This document shows positions 26,580 through 35,401 of a stretch of 64,000 nucleotides of DNA, piece by piece. The first letter of the stretch is position 1, and each line of letters starts with the position of its first letter. The translations under genes and the position numbers were made by a program. The notes under the pieces were generated by a model that worked only from the letters and a program-made list of their open reading frames with translations, had not been told where the DNA came from and ran no database searches. The DNA is from Candidatus Melainabacteria bacterium (GTDB lineage: Bacteria; Cyanobacteriota; Vampirovibrionia; Obscuribacterales; Obscuribacteraceae). Location of the stretch: assembly GCA_003963305.1 (NCBI GenBank), contig RXJR01000005.1:62001-126000 (forward strand). Reading direction: 5' to 3'.

Positions 26580-28355
26580 ATGTCTAAAAAGCTCTTTCTG
26601 AGCGCGTCGTCATTCCTTTGCCTGAGCGCCGCAACTATAGCATCGACTTTCGGGGCGGCTACCGTTGTTTCGCCTGTCGATCCGGTTCAACGTTACTACA
26701 ATCAAGCTGTAGATGCGGTTCTGGCGGGCGACAAGGCGACTTTGCGCAAAGTCTACGACTATGACATTCTAGACGGAATTACTACACGCGACGCCTCGGC
26801 AAAGTCGCTCAACGACCTCGTCAAAAAGGTTCACCAGGAAGCTAAAGCTCTCTACAGAAAAGGCGAAGTTGCAAAAGCGGCAGACCGCCTGGAATTGACA
26901 TTCGACTTCACTGCGTATGTTGCAGACAAGTTGGATCATGACGTCAACACTCCAGACCGAACACCTGAATATTGGTTAGCCGGATGGAAGTTGCCGACAC
27001 TCAAGATGGACCGCGAAGTGTACATTGCCGCACTGAACGATTATGGCAGGTACTTGCAAAAACTTGACCAGGATGCAGAAGCGATGCGCGTTCTTGCTGC
27101 TGTCATCTCAGTAGAACCGCAGCGAGAGATTGCTTACCTGAATCTAGCCGACACGCTCTGGCATATGGGACGCAAAGAAGATGCCTTGCCATACTTCCAA
27201 AAATACAATGAAATCCGCAACGAAGAGAATAAAGAAGCAATCAAACTGCATCAACCTCCCGAAGCCGTTTTGCATGTGTCATGCGTAGCTTGCCCGAAGA
27301 CAAATTCCGAAGTTGCGCAGCCCAAAGGTCGCATTGATCTGGCCAACTATTTTCTCACAATTGAAAGAGTCATACACGCCAACTGGCACCCGCCCAGAGG
27401 AGACAAAACTGAAACTGTAGTTTTGCGATTCGATCTCTCGAGCCCGGGTAAGATTTCGAATATCGCCGCCACCGTCTCAACCAGTGAAGCATACAAACAA
27501 GCTGCCATCAGCGCTTTGAAAAATTCAAAACTGCCTCCCTTGCCCAGTGATGCACCAGGTTCGGTATCACTCGATTTCACTTTCAGCTACAATGTTCTGA
27601 ATAAATTCGACAAAGAAGATCTCGCTATCAAGCAGTGGTTGTCCAGATTGGCACAAAAAAAGAGTGCCGAGAATCATGCTGGTTTGGCTGAAGCATATGA
27701 AAATGACGGCGATTTCGTCAGAGCGAAAGAGCAATTGTTGCTCGCGATCGCGAAAGAAAGAGGTCCGCAACTAAAACGCTATGAGGAGCTTTTGCGTGAC
27801 ATCGAAATACAGATTGCCGAAGTCAAAACTCAGATAGCAGAACTCGGCAAAGAGGCTCCTAAACCGGGAAAACCGATGGGGCTGCCGCAAGCAGCTCTAA
27901 ACAATCAAGGCGCCAACGCTTTGAACAGTGGCGATTATGCTACAGCGATTCAAAAACTGTCGCAGGCACTCAATCTGGACCCGGGTTATAAACTGGCTCG
28001 CAATAACTTGGGCATGGTCTTTAATAATAGAGGCATCAAACAGCGCAACAACAAAGTCAAAGCACTCCTGGATTTCCACCGAGCCCAATTGCTACGCACG
28101 GACGACACTGCCTCTGAGAAAAATATTTCCACATCGATCAAAACAATCATCAGAGGCAAGGATTCATACTCATTGCGAAAAGAGATTGCCGATGGGCTCG
28201 CTGCTCAGCATGACGACGTCGGTGCCATTTGCGAATATAGACGAGCTCTGGAAATAAAAGACGATCCCAAAATACGAGAACCGCTGCAATCGATCACCGA
28301 CAGAGTGATGTCGCCATCGTATAGCGACAACGCCTTTATCACCGATCCCTGGTGA
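26580..28355 (+). CDS. Secreted TPR protein with a TonB-C-like domain
   Basis: A 591-residue protein with a signal peptide (LFLSASSFLCLSAATIASTFGA). Residues ~70-225 are helical with TPR-like pairs (RYLQKLDQDAEAMRVLAAVI, AYLNLADTLWHMGRKEDALP). Residues ~255-340 match the TonB C-terminal domain: ERVIHANWHPPRGDKT, a beta strand with VVLRFDLSSPGKI and the closing AISALKNSKLPPLP. More TPRs follow (LNSGDYATAIQKLSQALNLD) to the end. TonB-C-like domains in this arrangement are usually found in periplasmic scaffolds and do not imply siderophore import. No partner gene is adjacent. Probable role: an envelope assembly or scaffold protein, by inference. Confidence 0.8.
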   Translation: MSKKLFLSASSFLCLSAATIASTFGAATVVSPVDPVQRYYNQAVDAVLAGDKATLRKVYDYDILDGITTRDASAKSLNDLVKKVHQEAKALYRKGEVAKAADRLELTFDFTAYVADKLDHDVNTPDRTPEYWLAGWKLPTLKMDREVYIAALNDYGRYLQKLDQDAEAMRVLAAVISVEPQREIAYLNLADTLWHMGRKEDALPYFQKYNEIRNEENKEAIKLHQPPEAVLHVSCVACPKTNSEVAQPKGRIDLANYFLTIERVIHANWHPPRGDKTETVVLRFDLSSPGKISNIAATVSTSEAYKQAAISALKNSKLPPLPSDAPGSVSLDFTFSYNVLNKFDKEDLAIKQWLSRLAQKKSAENHAGLAEAYENDGDFVRAKEQLLLAIAKERGPQLKRYEELLRDIEIQIAEVKTQIAELGKEAPKPGKPMGLPQAALNNQGANALNSGDYATAIQKLSQALNLDPGYKLARNNLGMVFNNRGIKQRNNKVKALLDFHRAQLLRTDDTASEKNISTSIKTIIRGKDSYSLRKEIADGLAAQHDDVGAICEYRRALEIKDDPKIREPLQSITDRVMSPSYSDNAFITDPW

Positions 28356-28382
28356 CTTTCAGCGGAAATTGTCCTTCCGCCC

Positions 28383-28898
28383 TTAAGGGCCGGCCGTTGG
28401 CCAGATATTGCGCACCCGCTCAATCAAGCTCTGCACACGGTCAGGCATGACTTCAGTCTGCCCACCCGGGTTGTTCATGCGCTGTCGCATTGAGACGGCA
28501 TTTTTGACCATAATTTCCAAACTGAACTGCTGACTTTCGTTCAGTACCGAACGCTTCTTCAAATAATTTGCCGTAGCCAGCTGGTTCAAAGACTCTTTCT
28601 TGCGAGTCAGATTCTGCTGCACCGACATGATTTCAACAGGATCTGATGTGTGATCGGCAAGCAATTTAGAAAGGTGCCGCTGTTCTTCGACGATTCCAGG
28701 CTTGATGTCAGCGTATTGCTTATTCCAATCAGATTCCAACGCAGTTATTTGCTGTTGCTGACCGGGAGTCAAATTCAACTTAGTCCAATCTATGCTGCAA
28801 TGGTCTTCTGCAAAGGCGGCACCACACGTGATGCCCATAGAAAAAGTCAAAAGCGTAGTTCTTAGTCTCATTCTCTTAGTCTTTTTACTTCTGCTCAT
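28383..28898 (-). CDS. Spy/CpxP-like periplasmic protein
   Basis: A small exported protein of the LTxxQ (Spy/CpxP/CnrX) type: signal peptide (LRTTLLTFSMGITCGAAFA), then LNLTPGQQQQITALESDW and three long helices, with a second LTxxQ-like LNESQQFSL. In this family such proteins are periplasmic chaperones or stress sensors. The start is uncertain: ATG 28898 has GAGG nine bases upstream and overlaps the anti-sigma gene by 14 bases; ATG 28871 has a weaker site. The gene is the third of a sigma / anti-sigma / Spy-like operon. This recalls cnrYXH, where a CnrX sensor of this fold works with an anti-sigma factor. It lacks the Met/His-rich metal sites of CnrX. Confidence 0.75.
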   Translation of the reverse strand: MSRSKKTKRMRLRTTLLTFSMGITCGAAFAEDHCSIDWTKLNLTPGQQQQITALESDWNKQYADIKPGIVEEQRHLSKLLADHTSDPVEIMSVQQNLTRKKESLNQLATANYLKKRSVLNESQQFSLEIMVKNAVSMRQRMNNPGGQTEVMPDRVQSLIERVRNIWPTAGP

Positions 28899-29784
28899 AT
28901 ACCGCAGCCTCGGCAACATCCGTTGGCTCCTTCAATGCTGACTCGATTAAGTAACCTTCCGAACTCACAGTGTCAGCTGTCACTGGCTGCGGCGTACCGA
29001 ACCAGAATGCTAACGAACCAATCACTGCGATTACGGCAGCAGCGGCTGCAGTCAAGTACATACGCTGCCCGCCAAATTTTTTCTTGGCTTTCTCTTGTTG
29101 TTTCCCGGTGAAAGGCACCACCTGTAGTTTCGACTTGATTCCTGGCCAGAGATCAAAGTTCTCAGGCAATTCCGGCTGATAAGCTTCGCGTATCAAGTCA
29201 CCGACTGAGGATAAGCTGTTGAAGCGAATACGACAATCGGGGCAATCTATCAAATGAGCGGTGATGTTGCGATGACGCTGCGAGGGCACTTCCTGGTCGA
29301 CAAAAGATGACAGCTCTGTGTTGATCAAAGCGCAATCTTCATTAAGCTGAGCTTTCACAGCCGTCCACAAATCGACCTTGATATGAGCAGGCAACTCCAG
29401 CCCTTTGACAAGCAAGCGATTGGTGCTGTTCAAGAGCTTGAACTCAACCATGCAGTCGGAGCAATCTTTGAGATGCTTATTGACGCCCTCCTGAGCGGCT
29501 GCAGTCAGTTCGCCATCGAGATAGGCAGAGAGCTCAGCGCGCATCAGTTCGCACATGGACGGCATTGAATCTTGCAATGCCCCCCAGATGTCGGGAACGT
29601 TTTGATCTTCTAATGCTAATCCGGAACTTAAGAAGCTGGTTAACGACTTAATAGTCTCCAGTTCTTTCGTACATTGCTCACAGTTACCGACATGCACCTG
29701 AACTTCGGTGTGTTGCTCTTTCTCGAGCTGACCATCGATATACGCGGAGAGTTCCGATCTATAGCGAGTACAGGAATTTTCCAT
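28885..29784 (-). CDS. Transmembrane anti-sigma factor with three ZAS zinc fingers
   Basis: A 299-residue protein with three successive, complete zinc-binding anti-sigma (ZAS) modules. Each has exactly C-x25-H-x3-C-x2-C: residues 5-38 (ending HVGNCEQC), the middle copy (CELMRAELSAYLDGEL to HLKDCSDC) and the third (CALINTELSSFVDQEV to HLIDCPDC). A single membrane helix follows (MYLTAAAAAVIAVIGSLAFWFG, about 242-263), then a 35-residue periplasmic tail. Normally one ZAS module holds one sigma factor. The gene starts three bases after the stop of the sigma gene, so translation is probably coupled. The short periplasmic tail may meet the Spy-like protein encoded next. Confidence 0.88.
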   Translation of the reverse strand: MENSCTRYRSELSAYIDGQLEKEQHTEVQVHVGNCEQCTKELETIKSLTSFLSSGLALEDQNVPDIWGALQDSMPSMCELMRAELSAYLDGELTAAAQEGVNKHLKDCSDCMVEFKLLNSTNRLLVKGLELPAHIKVDLWTAVKAQLNEDCALINTELSSFVDQEVPSQRHRNITAHLIDCPDCRIRFNSLSSVGDLIREAYQPELPENFDLWPGIKSKLQVVPFTGKQQEKAKKKFGGQRMYLTAAAAAVIAVIGSLAFWFGTPQPVTADTVSSEGYLIESALKEPTDVAEAAVYEQK

Positions 29785-29787
29785 AAA

Positions 29788-30414
29788 TCAGCCAGAAACC
29801 TCGGTCGTCGAAGACGTATTGTTTTCAAGGTAAGGCTTAAGCAGCTCTTGCAATTTGGTTCGAGCACGAGCAATACGGGATTTCACCGTGCCCATTTCTG
29901 TCTTGGTTAAGACTGCAATTTCTTCGTAGCTAAGACCTTCCACTTCTCTTAAGACGATGGAGGTTCTAAACTGTTCCGGCAATCTCAGCATTGCTCTCCT
30001 GATGACATCCGACATCTCGTTGCTGAGAACCTTTTCATCAGGTTGTGGATGTGCATCGGCTATATCGCGCGTCACATCAGCGCTCTCTTCGTCATCCATG
30101 GGCTCGTCCATAGATACTGTTGGCAACCGACGCGGACGTTTCCGCAATTCATCATAAAAAAGATTGGTGACGATCTGGGTAAGCCACGATCTGAACGATG
30201 ACGGATTACGCAAATTGTTTATTGAGCGCCAGACGCGAATGAACACTTCCTGCGCCAGATCGGACGTGTCTGTCCAATCGGGGGCCAATTGGTACAGCAA
30301 CGCATATACGGTGCGTTGATGCCGTTTAACGAGCTCCTCAAAAGCTGCCGGTTCGCGCCTCTGACAGGCGAGAACCAGGTCTCTATCACTCTTCTGGCTG
30401 TAGGCTGTGGCCAT
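29788..30414 (-). CDS. ECF RNA polymerase sigma factor (RpoE/SigW type)
   Basis: A 208-residue sigma factor with canonical region 2 (FEELVKRHQRTVYALLYQL, then DTSDLAQEVFIRVWRSI) and region 4 (MLRLPEQFRTSIVLREVEGL, then YEEIAVLTKTEMGTVKSRI and ARARTKLQ). An acidic linker of about 45 residues (SMDEPMDDEESADV) lies between them. The ATG at 30414 has AAGGA seven bases upstream. It is followed by the triple-ZAS anti-sigma gene and a Spy-like gene. A GGAAC-18 nt-TCTAA element upstream would allow autoregulation. The role is very likely an envelope stress response. Confidence 0.93.
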   Translation of the reverse strand: MATAYSQKSDRDLVLACQRREPAAFEELVKRHQRTVYALLYQLAPDWTDTSDLAQEVFIRVWRSINNLRNPSSFRSWLTQIVTNLFYDELRKRPRRLPTVSMDEPMDDEESADVTRDIADAHPQPDEKVLSNEMSDVIRRAMLRLPEQFRTSIVLREVEGLSYEEIAVLTKTEMGTVKSRIARARTKLQELLKPYLENNTSSTTEVSG

Positions 30415-30846
30415 CTTGTAATCCTTTTTGGTCTGCCGGGAGACCAGTCATCCCATCAGTTAGACGCTAGGACCTGCCTGTCGTTCCTGAGATTCACCCA
30501 TCTCGGCATTCGACAAGTCGAAGAGCCGATCGCGGTTATATCGTAACACTCACTGCGCAACGTGTTTTCAAAAAAATGACTCGGTAAGCTAGTCGGCCGG
30601 GGTTCAAAAATCAGATTGTGACAAGTCATGTCAGCTCAAAACGCTGCCAGGCTCATTTTGTATAAGATGTTTAATTCATGACAGCTGGATCGTTGCTAGC
30701 ATAAGCAATGTGCAAGCCTCTGTGCTGGGGATTTTTGAGCCACACAGATGTGTAAACGTTGGCCTAACACTGATTGGGTCAAGGTTTGCTTCAAAAATTC
30801 AAAGCCTCCTTAAACGGAGTGCCACCAGTAGAAGAGGAGTAAGACA
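30415..30846. other. Gene-free stretch before metK
   Basis: This 432-base gap separates the divergent sigma operon and metK. Besides the ECF promoter it contains TTGCT-AGCATA-AGCAA (near 30693-30708) and TCTGTG-18 nt-CACAGA (30719-30748), a possible leader hairpin. I looked for SAM-I, SAM-II and SAH riboswitch cores because metK is a common target, and recognise none. GAGGAG directly before the TTG start is the ribosome binding site. Confidence 0.55.
30460..30487 (-). promoter_or_regulatory. Candidate autoregulatory ECF promoter
   Basis: Read on the minus strand, GGAAC (30487-30483) is followed after 18 bases by TCTAA (30464-30460). This matches the E. coli sigma-E consensus in both boxes and in spacing. 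The predicted start lies about 40 bases before the sigma factor ATG. Confidence 0.5.
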
Positions 30847-32100
30847 TTGGCTAAGAGATATCTGTTCACGTCGGAGTCAGTTACAGAAGGTCATCCGGAT
30901 AAGGTCTGCGACCAGATCTCCGATGCCATTCTTGACACCATTTTGGCTCAAGACCCAAAGGGTCGTGTCGCAGCCGAATGCTCAGTTTCAACGGGTCTTG
31001 TTCTAGTAAGCGGCGAAATCAGCGCAACAGCTAATGTCGACTTTCAAGAGCTGGTCAGAAATGTAATTAAAGATATTGGATATGTAGGTGAGAACGGTGG
31101 TGGCTTCGATGCCAACTCCTGCGCCGTTTTGACAGCAGTCAACAAACAGTCGCCAGACATCGCCCACGGTGTTACTAACGCCTTGGAAACTCGTGCAGAC
31201 GATGATAAAGCAGCAGACATCGGCGCCGGCGACCAGGGCATGATGTTCGGTTTTGCCTGCACCGAAACTCCAGAACTGATGCCGATGCCTATCTCAGCAG
31301 CTCACAGACTGGCTCTGCGCCTTTCTGAAGTGAGAAAAAAGGGCATTCTCAAGTATCTGCGCCCAGACGGCAAAACTCAAGTCACTATCGAATACGAAAA
31401 CGACAAGCCAGTGCGCGTTGATGCCATCGTCATCTCCACACAGCACGATCCTGTTATTGACGGCGTTGAAGACAACGACCAGGTGCAAGCTCGCATCGCA
31501 GCCGACCTGAAAGCATATGTGATTCAACCCGTGATTAAAGAATTGGGCATCTCAACAGATGAAAAGACCCGCTATTTGATCAATCCATCCGGTCGTTTCG
31601 TTGTTGGCGGACCACACGGTGACGCTGGCTTGACCGGACGAAAGATCATCGTCGACACCTATGGCGGTTACTCACGCCACGGCGGCGGCGCTTTTTCAGG
31701 CAAGGACCCAACTAAAGTTGACCGTTCTGCCGCCTATGCCGCTCGCTACGTAGCCAAAAACATCGTCGGCGCCGGCCTGGCTGATAAAGCCGAAGTACAA
31801 ATTGCATACGCAATTGGTGTCGCCAAACCGGTGTCAATTCACGTAACAACGTTCGGCACAGGCAAAATAGCTGATGACGAAATCACCGAAGTCGTAAAAC
31901 GAGTATTCGATCTCCGTCCAGCCGCAATCATCAACACATTTAAGTTGAATGAACTGCCGAAGAAACACGGCGGCAAATTCTACCGCAATGTGGCAGCCTA
32001 TGGTCATTTCGGTCGCCCAGACCTGGATCTTCCATGGGAGAAGCTGGATCGCGTAGAAGAGCTCAAGAAATCACTGGTAAAGACGGCTAGCGCCAACTAG
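30847..32100 (+). CDS. metK: S-adenosylmethionine synthetase
   Basis: A 417-residue enzyme that makes SAM from methionine and ATP. The N-terminal [20 protein letters not shown] is the methionine/ATP-binding signature. [13 protein letters not shown] is the central hexapeptide motif, and [21 protein letters not shown] is the phosphate-binding loop. Length is slightly above the usual 380-400. The start codon is TTG at 30847 (AGGAG seven bases upstream); no in-frame ATG exists before the conserved start of the domain. A strong hairpin closes the unit downstream. Confidence 0.97.
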   Translation: MAKRYLFTSESVTEGHPDKVCDQISDAILDTILAQDPKGRVAAECSVSTGLVLVSGEISATANVDFQELVRNVIKDIGYVGENGGGFDANSCAVLTAVNKQSPDIAHGVTNALETRADDDKAADIGAGDQGMMFGFACTETPELMPMPISAAHRLALRLSEVRKKGILKYLRPDGKTQVTIEYENDKPVRVDAIVISTQHDPVIDGVEDNDQVQARIAADLKAYVIQPVIKELGISTDEKTRYLINPSGRFVVGGPHGDAGLTGRKIIVDTYGGYSRHGGGAFSGKDPTKVDRSAAYAARYVAKNIVGAGLADKAEVQIAYAIGVAKPVSIHVTTFGTGKIADDEITEVVKRVFDLRPAAIINTFKLNELPKKHGGKFYRNVAAYGHFGRPDLDLPWEKLDRVEELKKSLVKTASAN

Positions 32101-32127
32101 AGCGCGAAACCAATCTAGTACTCTAAG

Positions 32128-32164
32128 CAATCTAACGATGTTACCTGGTGACATCGTTAGATTG
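32128..32164 (+). terminator. Perfect 14-bp hairpin after metK
   Basis: CAATCTAACGATGT (32128-32141), a nine-base loop, then ACATCGTTAGATTG (32151-32164). The stem is perfect but is followed by TCTCTCTAGC, not a T-run, so efficient intrinsic termination is uncertain. A TATAAT box at 32175-32180 follows and could be the -10 of the FHA-cyclase gene, although no good -35 is spaced from it. Confidence 0.55.
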
Positions 32165-32249
32165 TCTCTCTAGCTATAATATTGAGGGAATTCCTGTCTG
32201 TGGTTTTCATGAGCGGCATCTTTCAAAACATATTTGGCATAGGTAGACA

Positions 32250-33215
32250 ATGACGACCGGGCTTATCACCGTAAATCCGAACTCGCCAGAAAGCTATTCG
32301 GTCGAAGTGCAAGAAGGAGAAATCCTCGAAATTGGTCGCAAACCCGCACCGACAGGGAAACGCAAGCTCGTTTTGCCCTTTCCGGAAGTTTCCGGTCAGC
32401 ACGCCGAAATTCGCTGCAAGTCGAATGGCTGGACAGTAATCGATTCGGGCAGTACAAACGGCACATCATTAAATGGAGCCCGGCTCACGCCCGGTAAAGA
32501 GTATCCGCTGCGTACAGGCGACGTTGTACAAATCGCTCAGTACGATTTACTGGTCAGCCCGCCCAACGACACTTCCTACGAAGAAGAAGAGGAAGATCGC
32601 AACCAGCAAGATAAGACCCAGTTTCGCATTCACTTGATTAATGCCACCATTCTCGTTGGCGACATCAAAGGATTCACAGCTCTATCAGAGCAGTATGCTG
32701 ACAAGCCGGGTGTGGTTATGCAAGCCGCTCAAAATTTCTTCGAGACACTCAAAGAAGAGATTAATCGCAACTACGGTCAGCTGGAGAAAATTGTCGGCGA
32801 TGCAATCATGGCTTACTGGCACGGAGATGATTCCAAAACCGGAGCCAGTCTGCAAGCGTTTCAAGCCTGCAAAACAGCGCTGCAACTTAAGGTGATCTCG
32901 AAAGATCTGGCCAAGAATCCAAATTTATGGCCTTTCAAAGACCACCCGATGATGCTCGATATGGCACTCGCTACAGGCCCCGTTGCCGCCGGTGCTCTCG
33001 GACAGACAGCCAATCCGGCCTTGCTCGGCGATACGGCTAATCTCGTATTCCGGCTCGAAAAGCTTATTGGCGACGATCGCCCGGGCGATATCGTAGTTGA
33101 GAACGTCACCTACGAACTAGCCAAAGAACATTTCAAGTTTGAGTATGTCGGACAATTCAATGTAAAAGGCCGACAACGTCCTGTTGATGTACATCGATTA
33201 CTGGGATTGAAGTAG
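32250..33215 (+). CDS. FHA-domain class III adenylate cyclase
   Basis: A 321-residue soluble protein. The N-terminal FHA domain (~residues 25-100) shows IGR at 28-30, the SGQH block (S48, H51) and STNGTSLNG (N70), which together read phosphothreonine peptides. After an acidic linker (DTSYEEEEEDRNQQ) comes a class III cyclase domain (~130-315). It has metal aspartates D138 (VGDIKGF) and D184 (KIVGDAIMAYW), K180 and D261 as the usual adenine-specifying pair, and N264/R268 as transition-state residues (DTANLVFRLE). All key residues are present, so it should make cAMP. FHA-cyclase fusions link kinase signalling to cAMP. The stop codon is two bases from the NagZ start. Confidence 0.92.
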   Translation: MTTGLITVNPNSPESYSVEVQEGEILEIGRKPAPTGKRKLVLPFPEVSGQHAEIRCKSNGWTVIDSGSTNGTSLNGARLTPGKEYPLRTGDVVQIAQYDLLVSPPNDTSYEEEEEDRNQQDKTQFRIHLINATILVGDIKGFTALSEQYADKPGVVMQAAQNFFETLKEEINRNYGQLEKIVGDAIMAYWHGDDSKTGASLQAFQACKTALQLKVISKDLAKNPNLWPFKDHPMMLDMALATGPVAAGALGQTANPALLGDTANLVFRLEKLIGDDRPGDIVVENVTYELAKEHFKFEYVGQFNVKGRQRPVDVHRLLGLK

Positions 33216-33217
33216 AC

Positions 33218-34777
33218 GTGAATGACGATGACAGACTCAACCAGAGTGTAGGTCGTCTTCTCGTCGCTAGAATTCCGGGCTTGACTCTGGATGCGGTAAC
33301 GCAACAAGCTCTGGAGGAAGGCACTATCGGTGGTGCCGTACTCTTCAAAGAAAACGCTGCCGATCTTCAGCAGCTTCATGCGCTCTGTACCGCCATAGTC
33401 AAACATTCTCTGCATCCGCCTGTGCTGACGGTAGATCAAGAGGGCGGCGCAGTACAACGTTTCGATCACGTTTTGACACCGATTCCATCACCGATGGCTC
33501 TGGCTGCATCAGGCAAAGCGGATGCATTGCGACAAATGTCCAAAATCAATGCCTCTCAATTGAAAACACTGGGCTTCAATTGCTTGCTGGCACCATGTCT
33601 GGACGTGCTCACAAATCCTCTCAACCCGATCATAGGTACACGCGCTTTCTCGGACAATCCGCGTAAAGTTTGCGAATACGGACTGCAAGCAATCGAAGGT
33701 ATTGAAGAGGGCGGTTTAGTTGCTGTCGGCAAACATTTTCCGGGACATGGCTCAACGCTGGAAGATTCCCATGCCGATCTTGCTGTCTGCCCTATGGACA
33801 GCAAAGTCTTGTGGCAGCTCGATCTTCTCCCCTTCCGTACTCTCATGGATTACCTACCGTCCATTCTGGTTGGACATATTTGGCTCAGTTCGGTAGACCC
33901 GGAGCCGATTCCAGCCACACTTTCAAAACGGGTGACGCAAGGCATTCTGCGCGACTATCTGAATTATCAGGGGCTGATTATGACCGACGACATGGTCATG
34001 AAGGCAATTACAACGGGCTGGGGACTGGCTGAGGCATGCGTCATGGCACTCGAGGCGGGAGTGGATCTGATTCTCACTTGCGGTCCGATTGCTGAAACTG
34101 TGGACGTACATAGATACATTGTCGATGCCGTTAAAAGTGGCAGACTGCCTGAATCTAGAGTGAAAGACGCCGTCAGCAGAATAGACAAACTTTTCCCCAA
34201 ACGACCAAAAGTGATTGCTAAAAAATCTTTACCGGCCTTTCAAAATGAATTGGATGCCCAGTTCGATCGCAGCCTGCAAGCCTCTTGCAGTGCGATAACT
34301 GTTTTGCGCGGTGAAATTCCACCCATCAACTCAGGCAACTGGGTGGTGCTGGTGCCAAATCATTCCCGCTATCCGATGCAGCTCGTCGAGCATTTAAATG
34401 CCATAGCCAGAGAGAGATTCACTTCGCTCGAGTTTACTGAAATTCGCTATAGCATCGACCCATCACCGGAAGAATCGCAGACGTTGCAATCGCAATGCAG
34501 TGAACGCAACTGCATTTTCCTTACTTATCGGGCCTTAATTAACCAGGGGCAGCTGCATCTTGGTTCTCTCATATCATTTGATGCACGAGAGAAAGTGCAA
34601 GTCGCTGTCGACGTGCCCTTCGATTGCATGGGGCTATCGGCCTGGGAGAACGCCATTGCCACTTACGACCCCTCAGACCTAGCTATGCGCGCTCTTGCTA
34701 AAGTATTGCTGGGAGAGTTCACCCCGATGGGAACATGCCCTGTCTCTCTGGAGTTTCAGGTCACCAGCAGCCGATGA
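33218..34777 (+). CDS. nagZ: Beta-N-acetylhexosaminidase, glycoside hydrolase family 3 (NagZ-like)
   Basis: A 519-residue GH3 enzyme. The N-terminal ~335 residues match NagZ: VDQEGGAVQRF substrate loop, VGKHFPGHG followed by the catalytic DSH triplet (LEDSHADL) and the nucleophile region GLIMTDDMVMKAI. NagZ removes GlcNAc from muropeptides in cell-wall recycling. About 170 extra C-terminal residues look like the second domain found in larger GH3 proteins such as Bacillus YbbD/NagZ. No signal peptide is seen, so it is cytoplasmic. It starts at GTG 33218, two bases after the cyclase stop, so it is probably translationally coupled to it. Confidence 0.92.
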   Translation: MNDDDRLNQSVGRLLVARIPGLTLDAVTQQALEEGTIGGAVLFKENAADLQQLHALCTAIVKHSLHPPVLTVDQEGGAVQRFDHVLTPIPSPMALAASGKADALRQMSKINASQLKTLGFNCLLAPCLDVLTNPLNPIIGTRAFSDNPRKVCEYGLQAIEGIEEGGLVAVGKHFPGHGSTLEDSHADLAVCPMDSKVLWQLDLLPFRTLMDYLPSILVGHIWLSSVDPEPIPATLSKRVTQGILRDYLNYQGLIMTDDMVMKAITTGWGLAEACVMALEAGVDLILTCGPIAETVDVHRYIVDAVKSGRLPESRVKDAVSRIDKLFPKRPKVIAKKSLPAFQNELDAQFDRSLQASCSAITVLRGEIPPINSGNWVVLVPNHSRYPMQLVEHLNAIARERFTSLEFTEIRYSIDPSPEESQTLQSQCSERNCIFLTYRALINQGQLHLGSLISFDAREKVQVAVDVPFDCMGLSAWENAIATYDPSDLAMRALAKVLLGEFTPMGTCPVSLEFQVTSSR

Positions 34778-34795
34778 AATGGTTTAGGAGTTTCT

Positions 34796-35005
34796 ATGTC
34801 ACTTAAGACAAAGAGCGATGAATGGAAGGAGCGTGTCTTCAAAATGATCGTCTTCTTCGCCATTCTCGGGGCGATAGTGCTTGGCGTGGGTGGCTGGTTT
34901 CTCAGCAAAACATTGAGCGATGCTCTAGCGCCAAACTTCGGTACCGAAACGACGACGACAACTACAACCACACCAGCTTCCACACCAGGCTCACCGGCTC
35001 ATTAA
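34796..35005 (+). CDS. Small single-pass membrane protein, 69 aa
   Basis: The ATG at 34796 has GGAG five bases upstream. A basic N-terminus (SLKTKSDEWKERVFK) precedes one membrane helix at ~17-40 (MIVFFAILGAIVLGVGGWFL). The tail contains eight consecutive Thr and a Pro/Ser end. I recognise no family. It is the third gene of the FHA-cyclase / NagZ unit. A role as a small accessory membrane protein is only suggested by position. Confidence 0.7.
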   Translation: MSLKTKSDEWKERVFKMIVFFAILGAIVLGVGGWFLSKTLSDALAPNFGTETTTTTTTTPASTPGSPAH

Positions 35006-35069
35006 ATCGAAAACCTTTGAATCAGTTGCAACCAGTCGCAACTGCCGTAGCTCGATTACCGCTCGAAAC

Positions 35070-35087
35070 AGCACTATATATGGTGCT
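35070..35087 (+). terminator. Hairpin after the FHA-cyclase operon
   Basis: AGCAC-8 nt-GTGCT, followed about ten bases later by TTTATTTTTT. A second stem, AGTTGC-8 nt-GCAACT, lies at 35024-35043. Both are between converging genes, and the T-rich run suits termination on the plus strand. Confidence 0.35.
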
Positions 35088-35119
35088 CAATACGACGGTT
35101 TATTTTTTCCAGCGACCAT

Positions 35120-35401
35120 CTATTGTTCATTAGTCACAGCAGAACTGCGCTTGTAAAAAAATTTCGGCAAGTAGCCATGATCATGCTCGAATTTCGACAG
35201 GTCATTAATATCGGATCGGGCTGACTCAATCTCAAGGGTTCTTCTTTCAGCAGCAAGCTTGGCTCGCTCTTCCCGGCTCGGTCCCGATACGGGCGTTGGC
35301 AGGTTGGATTGAACGTCATCAGGCACCTGAGCGAAAGACACTGTTGGAGCAATGGCAAAGATGGAAACCAATAGTAAGAGAGCTGCATTTAATGATTTCA
35401 T
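35120..35401 (-). CDS. Small secreted protein, 93 aa
   Basis: It starts at ATG 35401 with GGGAG eight bases upstream. A clear signal peptide (SLNAALLLLVSIFAIAPTVSFA) is cut before QVPDD. The mature part is short and helical (REERAKLAAERRTLEIESARSD) with a C-terminal basic end. There are no cysteines after cleavage and no known domain. It lies 110 bases downstream of the DUF4388/GGDEF gene and may be in the same transcript. Confidence 0.75.
   Translation of the reverse strand: MKSLNAALLLLVSIFAIAPTVSFAQVPDDVQSNLPTPVSGPSREERAKLAAERRTLEIESARSDINDLSKFEHDHGYLPKFFYKRSSAVTNEQ

Noticed and set aside
28379-28390. GCCCTTAAGGGC palindrome between convergent genes as a two-way terminator.
   Set aside because: It has no loop room beyond a tight palindrome and no T-run on either side.
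30595-30620. A tRNA T-loop-like GGTTCAAA.
   Set aside because: No acceptor or anticodon stem can be drawn around it.
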